64,000 nucleotides of DNA from Nomia melanderi (taxonomy: Eukaryota > Arthropoda > Insecta > Hymenoptera > Halictidae): positions 620,001 through 684,000 of the forward strand of contig NW_027475144.1 in the NCBI RefSeq assembly GCF_051020985.1. The letters run 5' to 3'. The position numbers and the translations under genes were made by a program. Below the pieces are notes generated by a model. The model made no database searches and was not told where the DNA came from. It saw only the letters and a list, made by a program, of their open reading frames with translations. Within the stretch, counting starts at the first letter, position 1. The number at the start of each line of letters is the position of its first letter. Of the stretch, positions 27,401-41,627 are shown piece after piece.

Positions 27401-30400
27401 CCGGACACTCAGGGTAAGGGAAAAATCCAATATATATCTGGTGATATCTCTGGTGCTATTAGAGATAGCGCAATAAACGAAAGTGAATTATCTGCAGGAG
27501 GCCCTGGCGCATGAATCTGTGCAGCGGGAACGACCTCGGACCACCAGGGGCCGAGAAAACCACCGTCTCATGGGGCCGGACACTCAGGGTCAGGGAAAAA
27601 TCCAATATATATCTGGTGATATCTCGGGTGCTATTATAGATAGTGCAATAAACCAAAGTGAGTTATCTGTAGGAGGCCCTGGCGCATGAATCTGTGCAGC
27701 GGGAACGACCTCGGACCACCAGGGGCCGAGAAAACCACCGTCCCGAGGGGCCGGACATTTAGGGTCAGTGAAAAATCCAATATATATCTGGTGATATCTC
27801 GGGTGCTATTACAGATAGCGCAATAAATCAAAGTGAATTATCTGCAGGAGGCCCTGGCGCATGAATCTGTGCAACGGGAACGACCTCGGTCCCGTACGGG
27901 CCGAGAAAATCACCGTCTCATGGGGCCGGACAGTCAGGGTCAGTGAAAAATCCTATATATATCTGGTGATATCTTGGGTGCTATTAGAGATAGCGCAATA
28001 AATCAAAGTGCATTGTCTGTAGGAGGCCCTGGCGCACGAATCTGTGCAGCGGGAACGACCTCGGACCACCAGGGGCGGAGAAAACAACCGTCTCATGGGG
28101 CCGGACACTCAGGGTCAGTGAAAAATCCAATATATATCTGGTGATATCTCGGCTGCTATTACAGATAGCGCAATAAATCAAAGTGCATTGTCTGTAGAAG
28201 GCACTGGCGCATGAATCTGTGCAGCGGGAACGACCTCGGACCACCAGGGGCGAGACAACCACCGTCTCATGGGGCCGGGCACTGAGGGTCAGGGAAAAAT
28301 CCAATATATATCTGGTGATATCTCGGGTGCTATTACAGATAGCGCAATAAATCAAAGTGCATTACTTGTAGGAGGCCCTGGCGCATGAATCTGTGCAGCG
28401 GGAACGATCTCGGACGACCAGGGGCCGAGAAAACCACAGTCTCATGGGGCCGGACACTCAGGGTCAGGGGAAAATCCAATATATATCTGGTGATATCTCG
28501 GGTGCTATTAGAGATAGCGCAATAAACCATAGTGAATTGTCTGCAGGAGGCCCTGGCGCATGCATCTGTGCAGCGGGAACGACCTCGGACCGCCAGGGGC
28601 CGAGAAAACCACCGTCTCATGGGGCCGGACACTCTGGGTCAGTGAAAAATCCAATATATATCTGGTGATGTCTCGGGTGCTATTACAGATAGCGCAATAA
28701 ATCAAATTGCATTGTCTGTAGGAGGCCCTGGCGCATGAACCTGTGCAGCGGGAACGACCTCGGACCACCAGGGGCCGAGAAAACTACAGTCACATGGCGC
28801 CGAACACTCAGTGTCTGGGGAAAATCCAATATATATCTGGTGATATCTCGGGTCCTATTACAGATAGCGAAATAAATCAAAGTGAATTATCTGCAGGAGG
28901 CTCAGGCGCATGAATCTGTGCAGCGGGAACGACCTCGGTCCACCAGGGGCCGAGAAAACCACCGTCTGATGGGGCTGGACACTCAGGGTGAGGGAAATAT
29001 CCAATATATATCTGGTGATATCTCGGGTGCTATTACAGATAGCGCAATAAATCAAAGTGCATTGTCTGTAGGAGGCCCTGGCGCATGAATCTGTGAAGCG
29101 GGAACGACCTCGGACCACCAGGGGCCGAGAAAACTACAGTCTCATGCGGCCGGACACTCAGGGTCTGGGGAAAATCCAATATATATCTGGTGATATCTCG
29201 GTTCCTATTACAGATAGCGAAATAAATCAAAGTGCATTGTCTGTAGGAGGCACTGGCGCATGAATCTGTGCAGCGGGAACGACCTCGCACCACCAGGGGC
29301 CGAGAGAACCACCGTCTCATGGGGCCGGACACTCAGTGTCAGGGGAAAATCCAATATATATCTGGTGATATCTCGTGTGCTATTAGTGATAGCGCAATAA
29401 ACCAAAGTGAATTATCTGCAGGAGGCCCTGACGCATGAATCTGTGCAACGGGAACGACCTCGGACCACCAGGGGCCGAGAAAACCACAGTCTCATGGGGC
29501 CGGACACTCAGGGTCAGGGGAAAATCCAATATACATCTGGTGATATCTCGGGTGCTATTACAGATAGCGCAATAAATCAATCGCATTGTCTGTAGGAGGC
29601 CCTGGCGCATGAATCTGTGCAGCGGGAACGACCTCGGACCATCAGGGGCCGAGAAAACCACAGTCTCATGGGGCCGGACACTCAGGGTCAGGGGAAAATC
29701 CAATATATATCTGGTGATATCTCGGGTGCTATTAGAGATAGAGCAATAAATCAAAGTGCATTGTCTGTAGGAGGCCCTGGCGCATGAATCTGTGCAGCAG
29801 GAACGACCTCGGACCACCAGGGGCCAAGAAAACCACCGTCTCATGGCGCCGGACACTCAGGGTCAGGGAAAAATCAAATATATATCTGGTGAAATCACGG
29901 GTGCTATTAGAGATACAGCAATAAACCAAAGTGAATTATTTGCAGGAGGCCCTGGCGCATGCATCTGTGCAGCGGGAACGACCTCGGACCACCAGGGGAC
30001 GAGAAAACCACCATCTCATGGGGCCGGACACTCAGGGTCAGGGAAAAATCAAATATATATCTGGTGATATCTCGGGTGCTATTACAGATTGCGCAATAAA
30101 TCAAAGTGCATTGTCTGTAGGAGGCCCAGGCGAATGAATCTGGGCAGCGGGAACGACCTCGGACCACCAGGGGCCGAGAAAATCACCGTCTCATGGGGCC
30201 GGACATTCAGGGTCAGAGGAAAATCCAATATATATCTGGTGATATCTCAGGTGCTATTAGAGATAGCGCAATAAACCAAAGTGAATTATCTGTAGGAGGC
30301 CCTGGCGCATGAATCTGTGCAGCAGGAACGACCTCGGACCACCGGGGGCCGAGAAGACCACCGTGTCATGGGGCCGGACACTCAGGGCCAGGGAAAAATC

Positions 30401-33400
30401 CAATATATATCAGGTGATATCTCGGGTGCTATTAGAGATGGCGCAATAAACCAAAGTGAATTATCTGCAGGAGGCCCTGGCGCATGCATCTGTGCAGCGG
30501 GAACGACCTCGGACCACCAGGGGCCGAGAAAACCACCGTCTCATGGGGCCGGACACTCAGGGTCAGGGAAAAATCAAATATATATCTGGTGATATCTCAG
30601 GTGCTATTACAGATAGCGCAATAAATCAAAGTGCATTGTCTGTAGGAGGCCCTGGCGCATGAATCTGTGCAGCGGGAACGACCTCGGACCACCAGGGGCC
30701 GAGAAAACCACCGTCTCATGGGGCCGGACACTCAGGGTCAGGGAAAAATCTAACATATATCTGGTGATATCTCGGGTGCTATTAGAGATAGCGCAATAAA
30801 CCAAAGTGAATTATCTGCAGGAGGCCCTGGCGCATGAATCTGTGCAGCGGGAACGACCTCGGATCACCAGGGTCCGAGAAACCCACCGTCTCATGGGGCC
30901 GGACACCCAGGGTCGGGGAAAAATCCAATATATATCTGGTGATATCTCGGGTGCTATTACAGATAGCGCAATAAATCAAAGTGCATTGTCTGTAGGAGGC
31001 CCAGGCGAATGAATCTGGGCAGCGGGAACGACCTCGGACCACCAGGGGCCGAGAAAACCACCGTCTCATGGGGCCGGACATTCAGGGTCAGGGGAAAATC
31101 TAATATATATCAGGTGATATCTCGGGTGCTATTAGAGATACCGCAATAAACCAAAGTGAATTATCTGCAGGAGGCCCTGGCGCATGAATCTGTGCAGCGG
31201 GAACGACCTCGGATCACCACGGGCCGAGAAAACCACCATCTCATGGGGCCGGACACTCAGGGTCAGGGAAAAATCAAATATATATCTGGTGATATCTCGG
31301 GTGCTATTACAGATTGCGCAATAAATCAAAGTGCATTGTCTGTAGGAGGCCCAGGCGAATGAATCTGGGCAGCGGGAACGACATCGGACCACCAGGGGCC
31401 GAGAAAATCACCGTCTCTTGGAGCCGGACATTCAGGGTCAGGGGAAAATCCAATATATATCTGGTGATATCTCAGGTGCTATTAGAGATAGCGCAATAAA
31501 CCAAAGTGAATTATCTGCAGGAGACCCTGGCGCATGAATCTGTGCAGCGGGAACGACCTCGGACCACCGGGGGCCGAGAAGACCACCGTGTCATGGGGCC
31601 GGACACTCAGGGCCAGGGAAAAATCCAATATATATCTGGTGATATCTCGGGTGCTATTAGAGATGGCGCAATAAACCAAAGTGAATTATCTGCAGGAGGC
31701 CCTGGCGCATGCATCTGTGCAGCGGGAACGACCTCGGACCACCAGGGGCCGAGAAAACCACCGTCTCATGGGGCCGGACACTCAGGGTCGGGGAAAAATC
31801 CAATATATATCTGGTTATATCTCGGGTGCTATTACAGATAGCGCAATAAACCAAAGTGAATTATCTGCAGGAGGCCCTGGCGCATGAATCTGTGCAGCTG
31901 GAACGACCTCGCACCACCAGGGGCCGAGAAAACCACCGTCTCATGGGGCCGGACACTCAGGGTCAGGGGAAAATCCAATATATATCTGGTGATATCTCGG
32001 GTGCTATTACAGATAGCGCAATAAACCAAAGTGCATTGTCTGTAGGAGGCCCTTGCGAATGAATCTGTGCCGCAGGAACGACCTCGGACCACCAGTGGCC
32101 GAGAAAATTACAGATATTCGGAATCCGTCACCCAAGGTCATGTAAAAATCCAGCAAATATCTGGTGATATCTCGGGTGCTATTAGAGATAGCGCAATAAA
32201 CCAAAGTGCATTGTCTGTAGGAGGCCCAGGCGAATGAATCTGGGCAGCGGGAACGACCTCGGACCACCAGGGGCAGAGAAAATCACCGTCTCATGGGGCC
32301 GGACATTCAGGGTCAGAGGAAAATCCAATATATATCTGGTGATATCTCGGGTGCTATTAGAGATGGCGCAATAAACCAAAGTGAATTATCTGCAGGAGGC
32401 CCTGGCGCATGCATCTGTGCAGCGGGAACGACCTCGGACCACCAGGGGCCGAGAAAACCACCGTCTCATGGGGCCGGACACTCAGGGTCAGGGAAAAATC
32501 AAATATATATCTGGTGATATCTCGGGTGCTATTACAGATAGCGCAATAAATCAAAGTGCATTGTCTGTAGGAGGCCCTGGCGCATGAATCTGTGCAGCGG
32601 GAACGACCTCGGACCACCAGGGGCCGAGAAAACCACCGTCTCATGGGGCCGGACACTCAGGGTCAGGGAAAAATCTAACATATATCTGGTGATATCTCGG
32701 GTGCTATTAGAGATAGCGCAATAAACCAAAGTGAATTATCTGCAGGAGGCCCTGGCGCATGGATCTGTGCAGCGGGAACGGCCTCGGATCACCAGGGTCC
32801 GAGAAAACCACCGTCTTATGGGGCCGCACACTCAGGGTCGGGGAAAAATCCAATATATATCTGGCGATATCTCGGGTGCTATTACAGATAGCGCAATAAA
32901 TCAAAGTGCATTGTCTGTAGGAGGCCCAGGCGAATGAATCTGGCCAGCGGGAACGACCTCGGACCACCAGGGGCCAAGAAAACCACCGTCTCATGGCGCC
33001 GGACACTCAGGGTCAGGGAAAAATCAAATATATATCTGGTGAAATCACGGGTGCTATTAGAGATAGCGCAATAAACCAAAGTGAATTATTTGCAGGAGGC
33101 CCTGGCGCATGCATCTGTGCAGCGGGAACGACCTCGGACCACCAGGGGACGAGAAAACCACCATCTCATGGGGCCGGACACTCAGGGTCAGGGAAAAATC
33201 AAATATATATCTGGTGATATCTCGGGTGCTATTACAGATTGCGCAATAAATCAAAGTGCATTGTCTGTAGGAGGCCCAGGCGAATGAATCTGGGCAGCGG
33301 GAACGACCTCGGACCACCAGGGGCCGAGAAAATCACCGTCTCATGGGGCCGGACATTCAGGGTCAGAGGAAAATCCAATATATATCTGGTGATATCTCAG

Positions 33401-36400
33401 GTGCTATTAGAGATAGCGCAATAAACCAAAGTGAATTATCTGTAGGAGGCCCTGGCGCATGAATCTGTGCAGCGGGAACGACCTCGGACCACCGGGGGCC
33501 GAGAAGACCACCGTGTCATGGGGCCGGACACTCAGGGCCAGGGAAAAATCCAATATATATCTGGTGATATCTCGGGTGCTATTAGAGATGGCGCAATAAA
33601 CCAAAGTGAATTATCTGCAGGAGGCCCTGGCGCATGCATCTGTGCAGCAGGAACAACCTCGGACCACCAGGGGCCGAGAAAACCACCGTCTCATGGGGCC
33701 GGACACTCAGGCTCAGGGAAAAATCAAATATATATCTGGTGATATCTCGGGTGCTATTACAGATTGCGCAATAAATCAAAGTGCATTGTCTGCAGGAGGC
33801 CCAGGCGAATGAATCTGGGCAGCGGGAACGACCTCGGACCACCAGGGGCCGAGAAAACCACCGTCTCATGGGGCCGGACATTCAGGGTCAGGGGAAAATC
33901 TAATATATATCTGGTGATATCTCGGGTGCTATTAGAGATACCGCAATAAACCAAAGTGAATTATCTGCAGGAGGCCCTAGCGCATGAATCTGTGCAGCGG
34001 GAACGACCTCGGATCACCAGGGTCCGAGAAAACCACCGTCTTATGGGGCCGGACACTCAGGGTCGGGGAAAAATCCAATATATATCTGGCGATATCTCGG
34101 GTGCTGTTACAGATAGCGCAATAAATCAAAGTGCATGGTCTGTAGGATACCCTGGCGCATGAATCTGGCCAGCGGGAACGATCTCGGACGACCAGGGGCC
34201 GAGAAAACCACAGTCTCATGGGTCCGGATACTCAGGGTCAGGGAAAAATCCAATATATATCTGGTGATATCTCGGGTGCTATTAGAGATAGCGCAATAAA
34301 CCAAAGGGAATTATCTGCAGGAGGCCCTGGCGCATGAATCTGTGCAGCGGGAACGACCTCGGATCACCAGGGTCCGAGAAAACCACCGTCTTATGGGGCC
34401 GCACACTCAGGGTCAGGGAAAAATCCAATATATATCTGGTGATATCTCGGGTGCTATTAGAGATAGCGCAATAAACCAAAGTGAATTATCTGCAGGAGGC
34501 CCTGGCGCATGAATCTGTGCAGCGGGAACGACCTCGGATCACCAGGGTTCGAGAAAACCACCGTCTTATGGGGCCGGACACTCAGGGTCGGGGAAAAATC
34601 CAATATATATCCGGTGATATCTCGGGTGCTATTAGAGATAGAGCAATAAATCAAAGTGCATTGTCTGTAGGAGGCACTGGCGAATGAATCTGTGCAGCAG
34701 GAACGACCTCGGACCACCAGTGGCCGAGAAAATTACAGATATTCGGAATCCGTCACCCAAGGTCATGTAAAAATCCAGCATATATCTGGTGATATCTCGG
34801 GTGCTTTTAGAGATAGCGCGATACATCAAAGTGAATTATCTGCAGGAGGCCCTGGCGCATGAATGTGTGCAGTGGGAACGACCTCGGACCACCAGGGGCC
34901 GAGAAAACCGCAGTCTCATGGGGCGGGACCCTCAGGGTCAGGGAAAAATCCAATATATATCTGGTGATATCTCGGGTGCTATTAGAGATAGCGCAATAAA
35001 CCAAAGTGAATTATCTGCAGGAGGCCCTGGCGCATGCATCTGTGCAGCGGGAACGACCTCCGACCACCAGGGGCCGAGTAAACCACCGTCTCATAGGGCC
35101 GGACACTCAGGGTCAGGGAAAAATCCAATATATATCTGGTGATATCTCGGGTGCTATTGCAGATAGGGCAACAAATCAAAGTGCATTGTCTGTAGGAGGC
35201 CCTGGCGCATGAATCTGGGCAGCGGGACCGACCTCAGACCACCAGCGGCCGAGAAAACAACCGTCTCATGGGCCGGACACTCAGGGTCGGGGAAAAATCC
35301 AATATATATCTGGTGATATCTCGGGTGCTGTTAGAGATAGCGCAATAAATCAAAATGCATTGTCTGTAGGAGGCCCTGTCGCATGAATCTGGCCAGCGGG
35401 AACTACCTCGGACCACCAGCGGCCAAGAAAACCACCGTCTCATGGGGCCGGACACTCAGGCTCGGGGAAAAATCCAATATATATCTGGTGATATCTCGGG
35501 TGCTATTAGAGATAGCGCAATAAATCAAAGTGCATTGTCTGTAGGAGGCACTGGCGAATGAATCTGTGCAGCAGGAACGACCTCGGACCACCAGGGGTCG
35601 AGAAAATTATTGATATTCGGAATCCGTCACCCAAGGTCATGTAAAAATCCAGCATATATCTGGTGATATCTCGGGTGCTATTAGAGATAGCGCAATAAAC
35701 CAAGTGAATTATCTGCAGGGGTCCCTGGCGCCTGAATCTGGGAAGCGGGAGCGTCCTCGGACCACCAGGGGCCGAGAAAACCACCGTCTCATGGGGCCGG
35801 ACACCCAGAGTCAGGGGAAAATCCAATATATATCTGGTGATATCTCGGGTGCTATTAGAGATAGCGCAATAAACCGAAGTGAATTATCTGCAGGAGGCCC
35901 TAGCGCATGAATCTGTGCAGCGGGAACGACCTCGGTCCACCAGGGGCCGAGAAAACCACCGTCTCATGGGGCTGGACACTCAGGGTGAGGGAAATATCCA
36001 ATATATATCTGGTGATATCTCGGGTGCTATTACAGATAGCGCAATAAATCAAAGTGCATTGTCTGTAGGAGGCCGTGGCGCATGAATCTGGGCAGCGGGA
36101 ACGACCTCGGACCACCAGGGGCCGAGAAGACCACCGTCTCATTGGGCCGGCCACTCAGGGTCAGGGGAAATTCCAATATTTATCTGGTGATATCTCGGGT
36201 GCTATTACAGATAGCGCAATAAATCAATGTGCATTGTCTGTAGGAGGCCCAGGCGAATGAATCTGTGCAGCGGGAACGACCTCGGACCACCAGGGGCCGA
36301 GAAAACCACCGTCTCATGGGGCTGGACACTCAGGGTGAGGGAAATATCCAATATATATCTGGTGATATCTCGGGTGCTATTACAGATAGCGCAATAAATC

Positions 36401-39353
36401 AAAGTGCATTGTCTGTAGGAGGCCGTGGCGCATGAATCTGGGCAGCGGGAACGACCTCGGACCACCAGGGGCCGAGAAAACCACCGTCTCATGGGTCCGG
36501 ACACTCAGGGTCAGGGGAAAATCCAATATATATCTGGTGATATCTCGGGTGCTATTACAGATAGCGCAATAAATCAAAGTGCATTGTCTGTAGGAGGCCC
36601 AGGCGAATGAATCTGGGCAGCGGGAACGACCTCGGACCACCAGGGGCCGAGAAAACCACCGTCTCATGGGGCCGGACACTCAGGGTCAGGGGAAAATCTA
36701 ATATATATCTGGTGATATCTCGGGTGCTATTAGAGATAGCGCAATAAACCAAAGTGAATTATCTGCAGGAGGCCCTGGCGCATGAATCTGTGCAGCGGGA
36801 ACGGCCTCGGACCACCAGGGGCCGAGAAGACCACCGTCTCATGGGGCCGGCCACTCAGGGTCAGGGGAAAATCCAATATTTATCTGGTGATATCTCGGGT
36901 GCTAGTAGAGATAGCGCAATAAGCCAAAGGGAATTATCTGCAGGAGGCCCTGGCGCATGCATCTGTGCAGCGGTAACGACCTAGGACCACCAGGGGCCGA
37001 GAAAACCACCGTCTCATGGGGCCGGACACTCAGGGTCAGGGAAAAATCCAATATATATCTGGTGATATCTCGCGTGCTATTACAGATAGCGCAATAAATC
37101 AAAGTGCGTTGTCTGTAGGAGGCTCTGGCGCATGAATCTGTGCAGCGGGAACGACCTCGGACCACTAGGGGCCGAGAAAACCACAGTCTCATGGGGCCGG
37201 ACACTCAGGGTCAGGGGAAAATCCAATATATATCTGGTGATATCTCGGGTGCTATTATTGATAGCTCAATTATCCAAGTGAGTTATCTGCAGGAGTCCCT
37301 GGCGCCTGAATCTGGGAAGCGGGAGCGTCCTCGGACCACCAGGGGCCGAGAAAACCACCGTCTCATGGGGCCGGACACCCAGAGTCAAGGGAAAATCCAA
37401 TATATATCTGGTGATATCTCGGGTGCTATTAGAGATAGCGCAATAAACCAAAGTGAATTATCTGCAGGAGGCCCTAGCGCATGAATCTGTGCAGCGGGAA
37501 CGACCTCGGTCCACCAGGGGCCGAGAAAACCACCGTCTCATGGGGCTGGACACTCAGGGTGAGGGAAATATCCAATATATATCTGGTGATATCTCGGGTG
37601 CTGTTACAGATAGCGCAATAAATCAAAGTGCATTGTCTGTAGGAGGCCGTGGCGCATGAATCTGGGCAGCGGGAACGACCTCGGACCACCAGGGGCCGAG
37701 AAGACCACCGTCTCATGGGGCCGGCCACTCTGGGTCAGGGGAAAATCCAATATTTATCTGGTGATATCTCGGGTGCTATTAGAGATAGCGCAATAAACCA
37801 AAGTGAATTATCTGCAGGAGGCCCTGGCGCATGAATCTGTGCAGCGGGAACGACCTCGGACCACCAGGGTCCGAGAAAACCACCGTCTCATGGGGCCGGG
37901 CACTCAGGGTCAGGGAAAAATCTAACATATATCTGGTGATATCTCGGGTGCTATTAGAGGTAGCGCAATAAACCAAAGTGAATTATCTGCAGGAGGCCCT
38001 GGCGCATGAATCTGTGCAGCGGGAACGATCTCGGACCACCAGTGGCCGAGAAAATTACAGATATTCGGAATCCGTCACCCAAGGTCATGTAAAAATCCAG
38101 CAAATATCTGGTGATATCTCGGGTGCTATTAGAGATAGCGCAATAAACCAAAGTGCATTGTCTGTAGGAGGCCCTGGCGCATGAATCCGGGCAGCGGGCA
38201 CGACGTCGGGCCACCAGGGGCCGAGAAAACCACCGACTCACGGGGCCGGACACTCAGGGTCAGGGGAAAATCCAATATATATTTGGTGATATCTCGGGTG
38301 CTATTACAGATAGCGCAATAAACCAAAGTGCATTGTCTGTTGGAGGCCGAGGCGCATGAATCTGGCCAGAGGGAACGACCTCGGACCACCAGGGGCCGAG
38401 AAAACCATCGTCTCATGGGTCCGGACACTCAGGGTCAGGGGAAAATCCAATATATATCTGGTGATATCTCGGGTGCTATTACAGATACCGCAATAAATCA
38501 AAGTGCATTGTCTGTAGGAGGCCCAGGCGCATGAATCTGGCCAGCGGGAACGACCTCGGACCACCGGGGGCCGAGAAGACCACCGTGTCATGGGGCCGGA
38601 CACTCAGGGCCAGGGAAAAATTCAATATATATCTGGTGATATCTCGGGTGCTATTAGAGATAGCGCAATAAACCAAAGTGCATTGTCTGTAGGAGGCCCT
38701 GGCGCATGCATCTGTGAAGCGGGAACGACCTCGGACCACCAGGGGCCAAGAAAACCACTGTCTCATGGCGCCGGACACTCAGGGTCAGGGAAAAATCAAA
38801 TATATATCTGGTGAAATCACGGGTGCTATTAGAGATAGCGCAATAAACCAAAGTGAATTATTTGCAGGAGGCCCTGGCGCATGCATCTGTGCAGCGGGAA
38901 CGACCTCGGACCACCAGGGGACGAGAAAACCACCATCTCATGGGGCCGGACACTCAGGGTCAGGGAAAAATCAAATATATATCTGGTGATATCTCGGGTG
39001 CTATTACAGATTGCGCAATAAATCAAAGTGCATTGTCTGTAGGAGGCCCAGGCGAATGAATCTGGGCAGCGGGAACGACCTCGGACCACCAGGGGCCGAG
39101 AAAACCACCGTCTCATGGGGCCGGACACTCAGGGTCAGGGAAAAATCAAATATATATCTGGTGATATCTCGGGTGCTATTAGAGATAGCGCAATAAACCA
39201 AAGTGAATTATCTGCAGGAGGCCCTGGCGCATGAATCTGTGCAGCGGGAACGACCTCGGATCACCAGGGTCCGAGAAAACCACCGTCTCATGGGGCCGGA
39301 CATTCAGGGTCAGGGGAAAATCTAATATATATCTGGTGATATCTCGGGCGCTA

Positions 39354-40753
39354 TTAGAGATACCGCAATAAACCAAAGTGCATTGTCTGTAGGAGGCCCT
39401 GGCGCATGCATCTGTGCAGCGGGAACGACCTCGGACCACCAGGGGCCGGGAAAACCACAGTCTCATGGGGCCGGACACTCAGGGTCAGGGGAAAATTCAA
39501 TATATATCTGGTGAAATCACGGGTGCTATTAGAGATAGCGCAATAAACCAAAGTGAATTATTTGCAGGAGGCCCTGGCGCATGCATCTGTGCAGCGGGAA
39601 CGACCTCGGACCACCAGGGGACGAGAAAACCACCATCTCATGGGGCCGGACACTCAGGGTCAGGGAAAAATCAAATATATATCTGGTGATATCTCGGGTG
39701 CTATTACAGATTGCGCAATAAATCAAAGTGCATTGTCTGTAGGAGGCCCAGGCGAATGAATCTGGGCAGCGGGAACGACATCGGACCACCAGGGGCCGAG
39801 AAAATCACCGTCTCATGGGGCCGGACATTCAGGGTCAGGGGAAAATCCAATATATATCTCGTGATATCTCAGGTGCTATTAGAGATAGCGCAATAAACCA
39901 AAGTGAATTATCTGCAGGAGGCCCTGGCGCATGAATCTGTGCAGCGGGAACGACCTCGGACCACCGGGGGCCGAGAAGACCACCGTGTCATGGGGCCGGA
40001 CACTCAGGGCCAGGGAAAAATCCAATATATATCTGGTGATATCTCGGGTGCTATTAGAGATACCGCAATAAACCAAAGTGCATTGTCTGTAGGAGGCCCA
40101 GGCGCATGCATCTGTGCAGCGGGAACGACCTCGGACCACCAGGGGCCGGGAAAACCACAGTCTCATGTGGCCGGACACTCAGGGTCAGGGGAAAATTCAA
40201 TATATATCTGGTGAAATCACGGGTGCTATTAGAGATAGCGCAATAAACCAAAGTGAATTATTTGCAGGAGGCCCAGGCGCATGCATCTGTGCAGCGGGAA
40301 CGACCTCGGACCACCAGGGGACGAGAAAACCACCATCTCATGGGGCCGGACACTCAGGGTCAGGGAAAAATCAAATATATATCTGGTGATATCTCGGGTG
40401 CTATTACAGATTGCGCAATAAATCAAAGTGCATTGTCTGTAGGAGGCCCAGGCGAATGAATCTGGGCAGCGGGAACGACATCGGACCACCAGGGGCCGAG
40501 AAAATCACCGTCTCATGGGGCCGGACATTCAGGGTCAGGGGAAAATCCAATATATATCTCGTGATATCTCAGGTGCTATTAGAGATAGCGCAATAAACCA
40601 AAGTGAATTATCTGCAGGAGGCCCTGGCGCATGAATCTGTGCAGCGGGAACGACCTCGGACCACCGGGGGCCGAGAAGACCACCGTGTCATGGGGCCGGA
40701 CACTCAGGGCCAGGGAAAAATCCAATATATGTCTGGTGATATCTCGGGTGCTA
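39354..40753. repeat. 4-monomer higher-order repeat, two units (700 bp each)
   Basis: Units at 39,354-40,053 and 40,054-40,753 share rare variants at a 700-bp offset: GTGAAATCACGGG near 39,511 and 40,211, GGACGAGAAAACCACCATC near 39,619 and 40,319, and TATATATCTCGTGATATCTCAGG near 39,851 and 40,551. Part of the same block also occurs at 38,810-39,060. Confidence 0.85.
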
Positions 40754-41627
40754 TTAGAGATGGCGCAATAAACCAAAGTGAATTATCTGCAGGAGGCCCT
40801 GGCGCATGCATCTGTGCAGCGGGAACGACCTCGGACCACCAGGGGCCGAGAAAACCACCGTCTCATGGGGCCGGACACTCAGGGTCAGGGGAAAATCCAA
40901 TATATATCTGGTGATATCTCGGGTGCTATTAGTAATAGCGCAATAAATCAAAGTGAATTATCTGCATGGGGCCCTTGCGCATGAATCTGTGCAGCGGGAT
41001 CTACCTGGGACCACGAGGGACCGAGAAAACCATCGACACATGGGGCCGGACTGTCAGGGTCAGGGAAAAATCCGATATATATCTGGTGATATCTCGGGTG
41101 CTATTAGAGATAGCGCAATAAGTCAAAGTGAATTATCTGCATGGGGCCCTGGCGCATGAATCTGTGCAGCGGTATCTACCTGGACCACGAGGGACCGAGA
41201 AAACCATCGACACATGGAGCCGGACTGTCAGGGTGAAGGAAAAATCCAATATATATCTGGTGATATCTCGGGTGCTATTAGAGATAGCGAAATAAATCAA
41301 AGTGCATTGTCTGCAGGAGGCCCTGGCTCATGAATCTGTGCTGCGGGAACGACCTCGGACCACCAGGGGACGAGAAAACCACCATCTCATGGGGCCGGAC
41401 ACTCAGGGTCAGGGAAAAATCAAATATATATCTGGTGATATCTCGGGTGCTATTACAGATTGCGCAATAAATCAAAGTGCATTGTCTGTAGGAGGAACTG
41501 GCGAATGAATCTGTGCAGCAGGAACTACCTTGGACCACCAGGGGTGGAGAAAATTACAGATATTCGGAATACGTCACCCAAGGTCATGTAAAAATCCAGC
41601 ATATATCTTTTGATATCTCGGGTGCTA

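Noticed and set aside
34540..34562. RNA polymerase III B box (GGTTCGAG)
   Set aside because: It occurs in a single monomer as a point variant of GGTCCGAG, lacks the terminal CC, and no A box or tRNA fold is visible.
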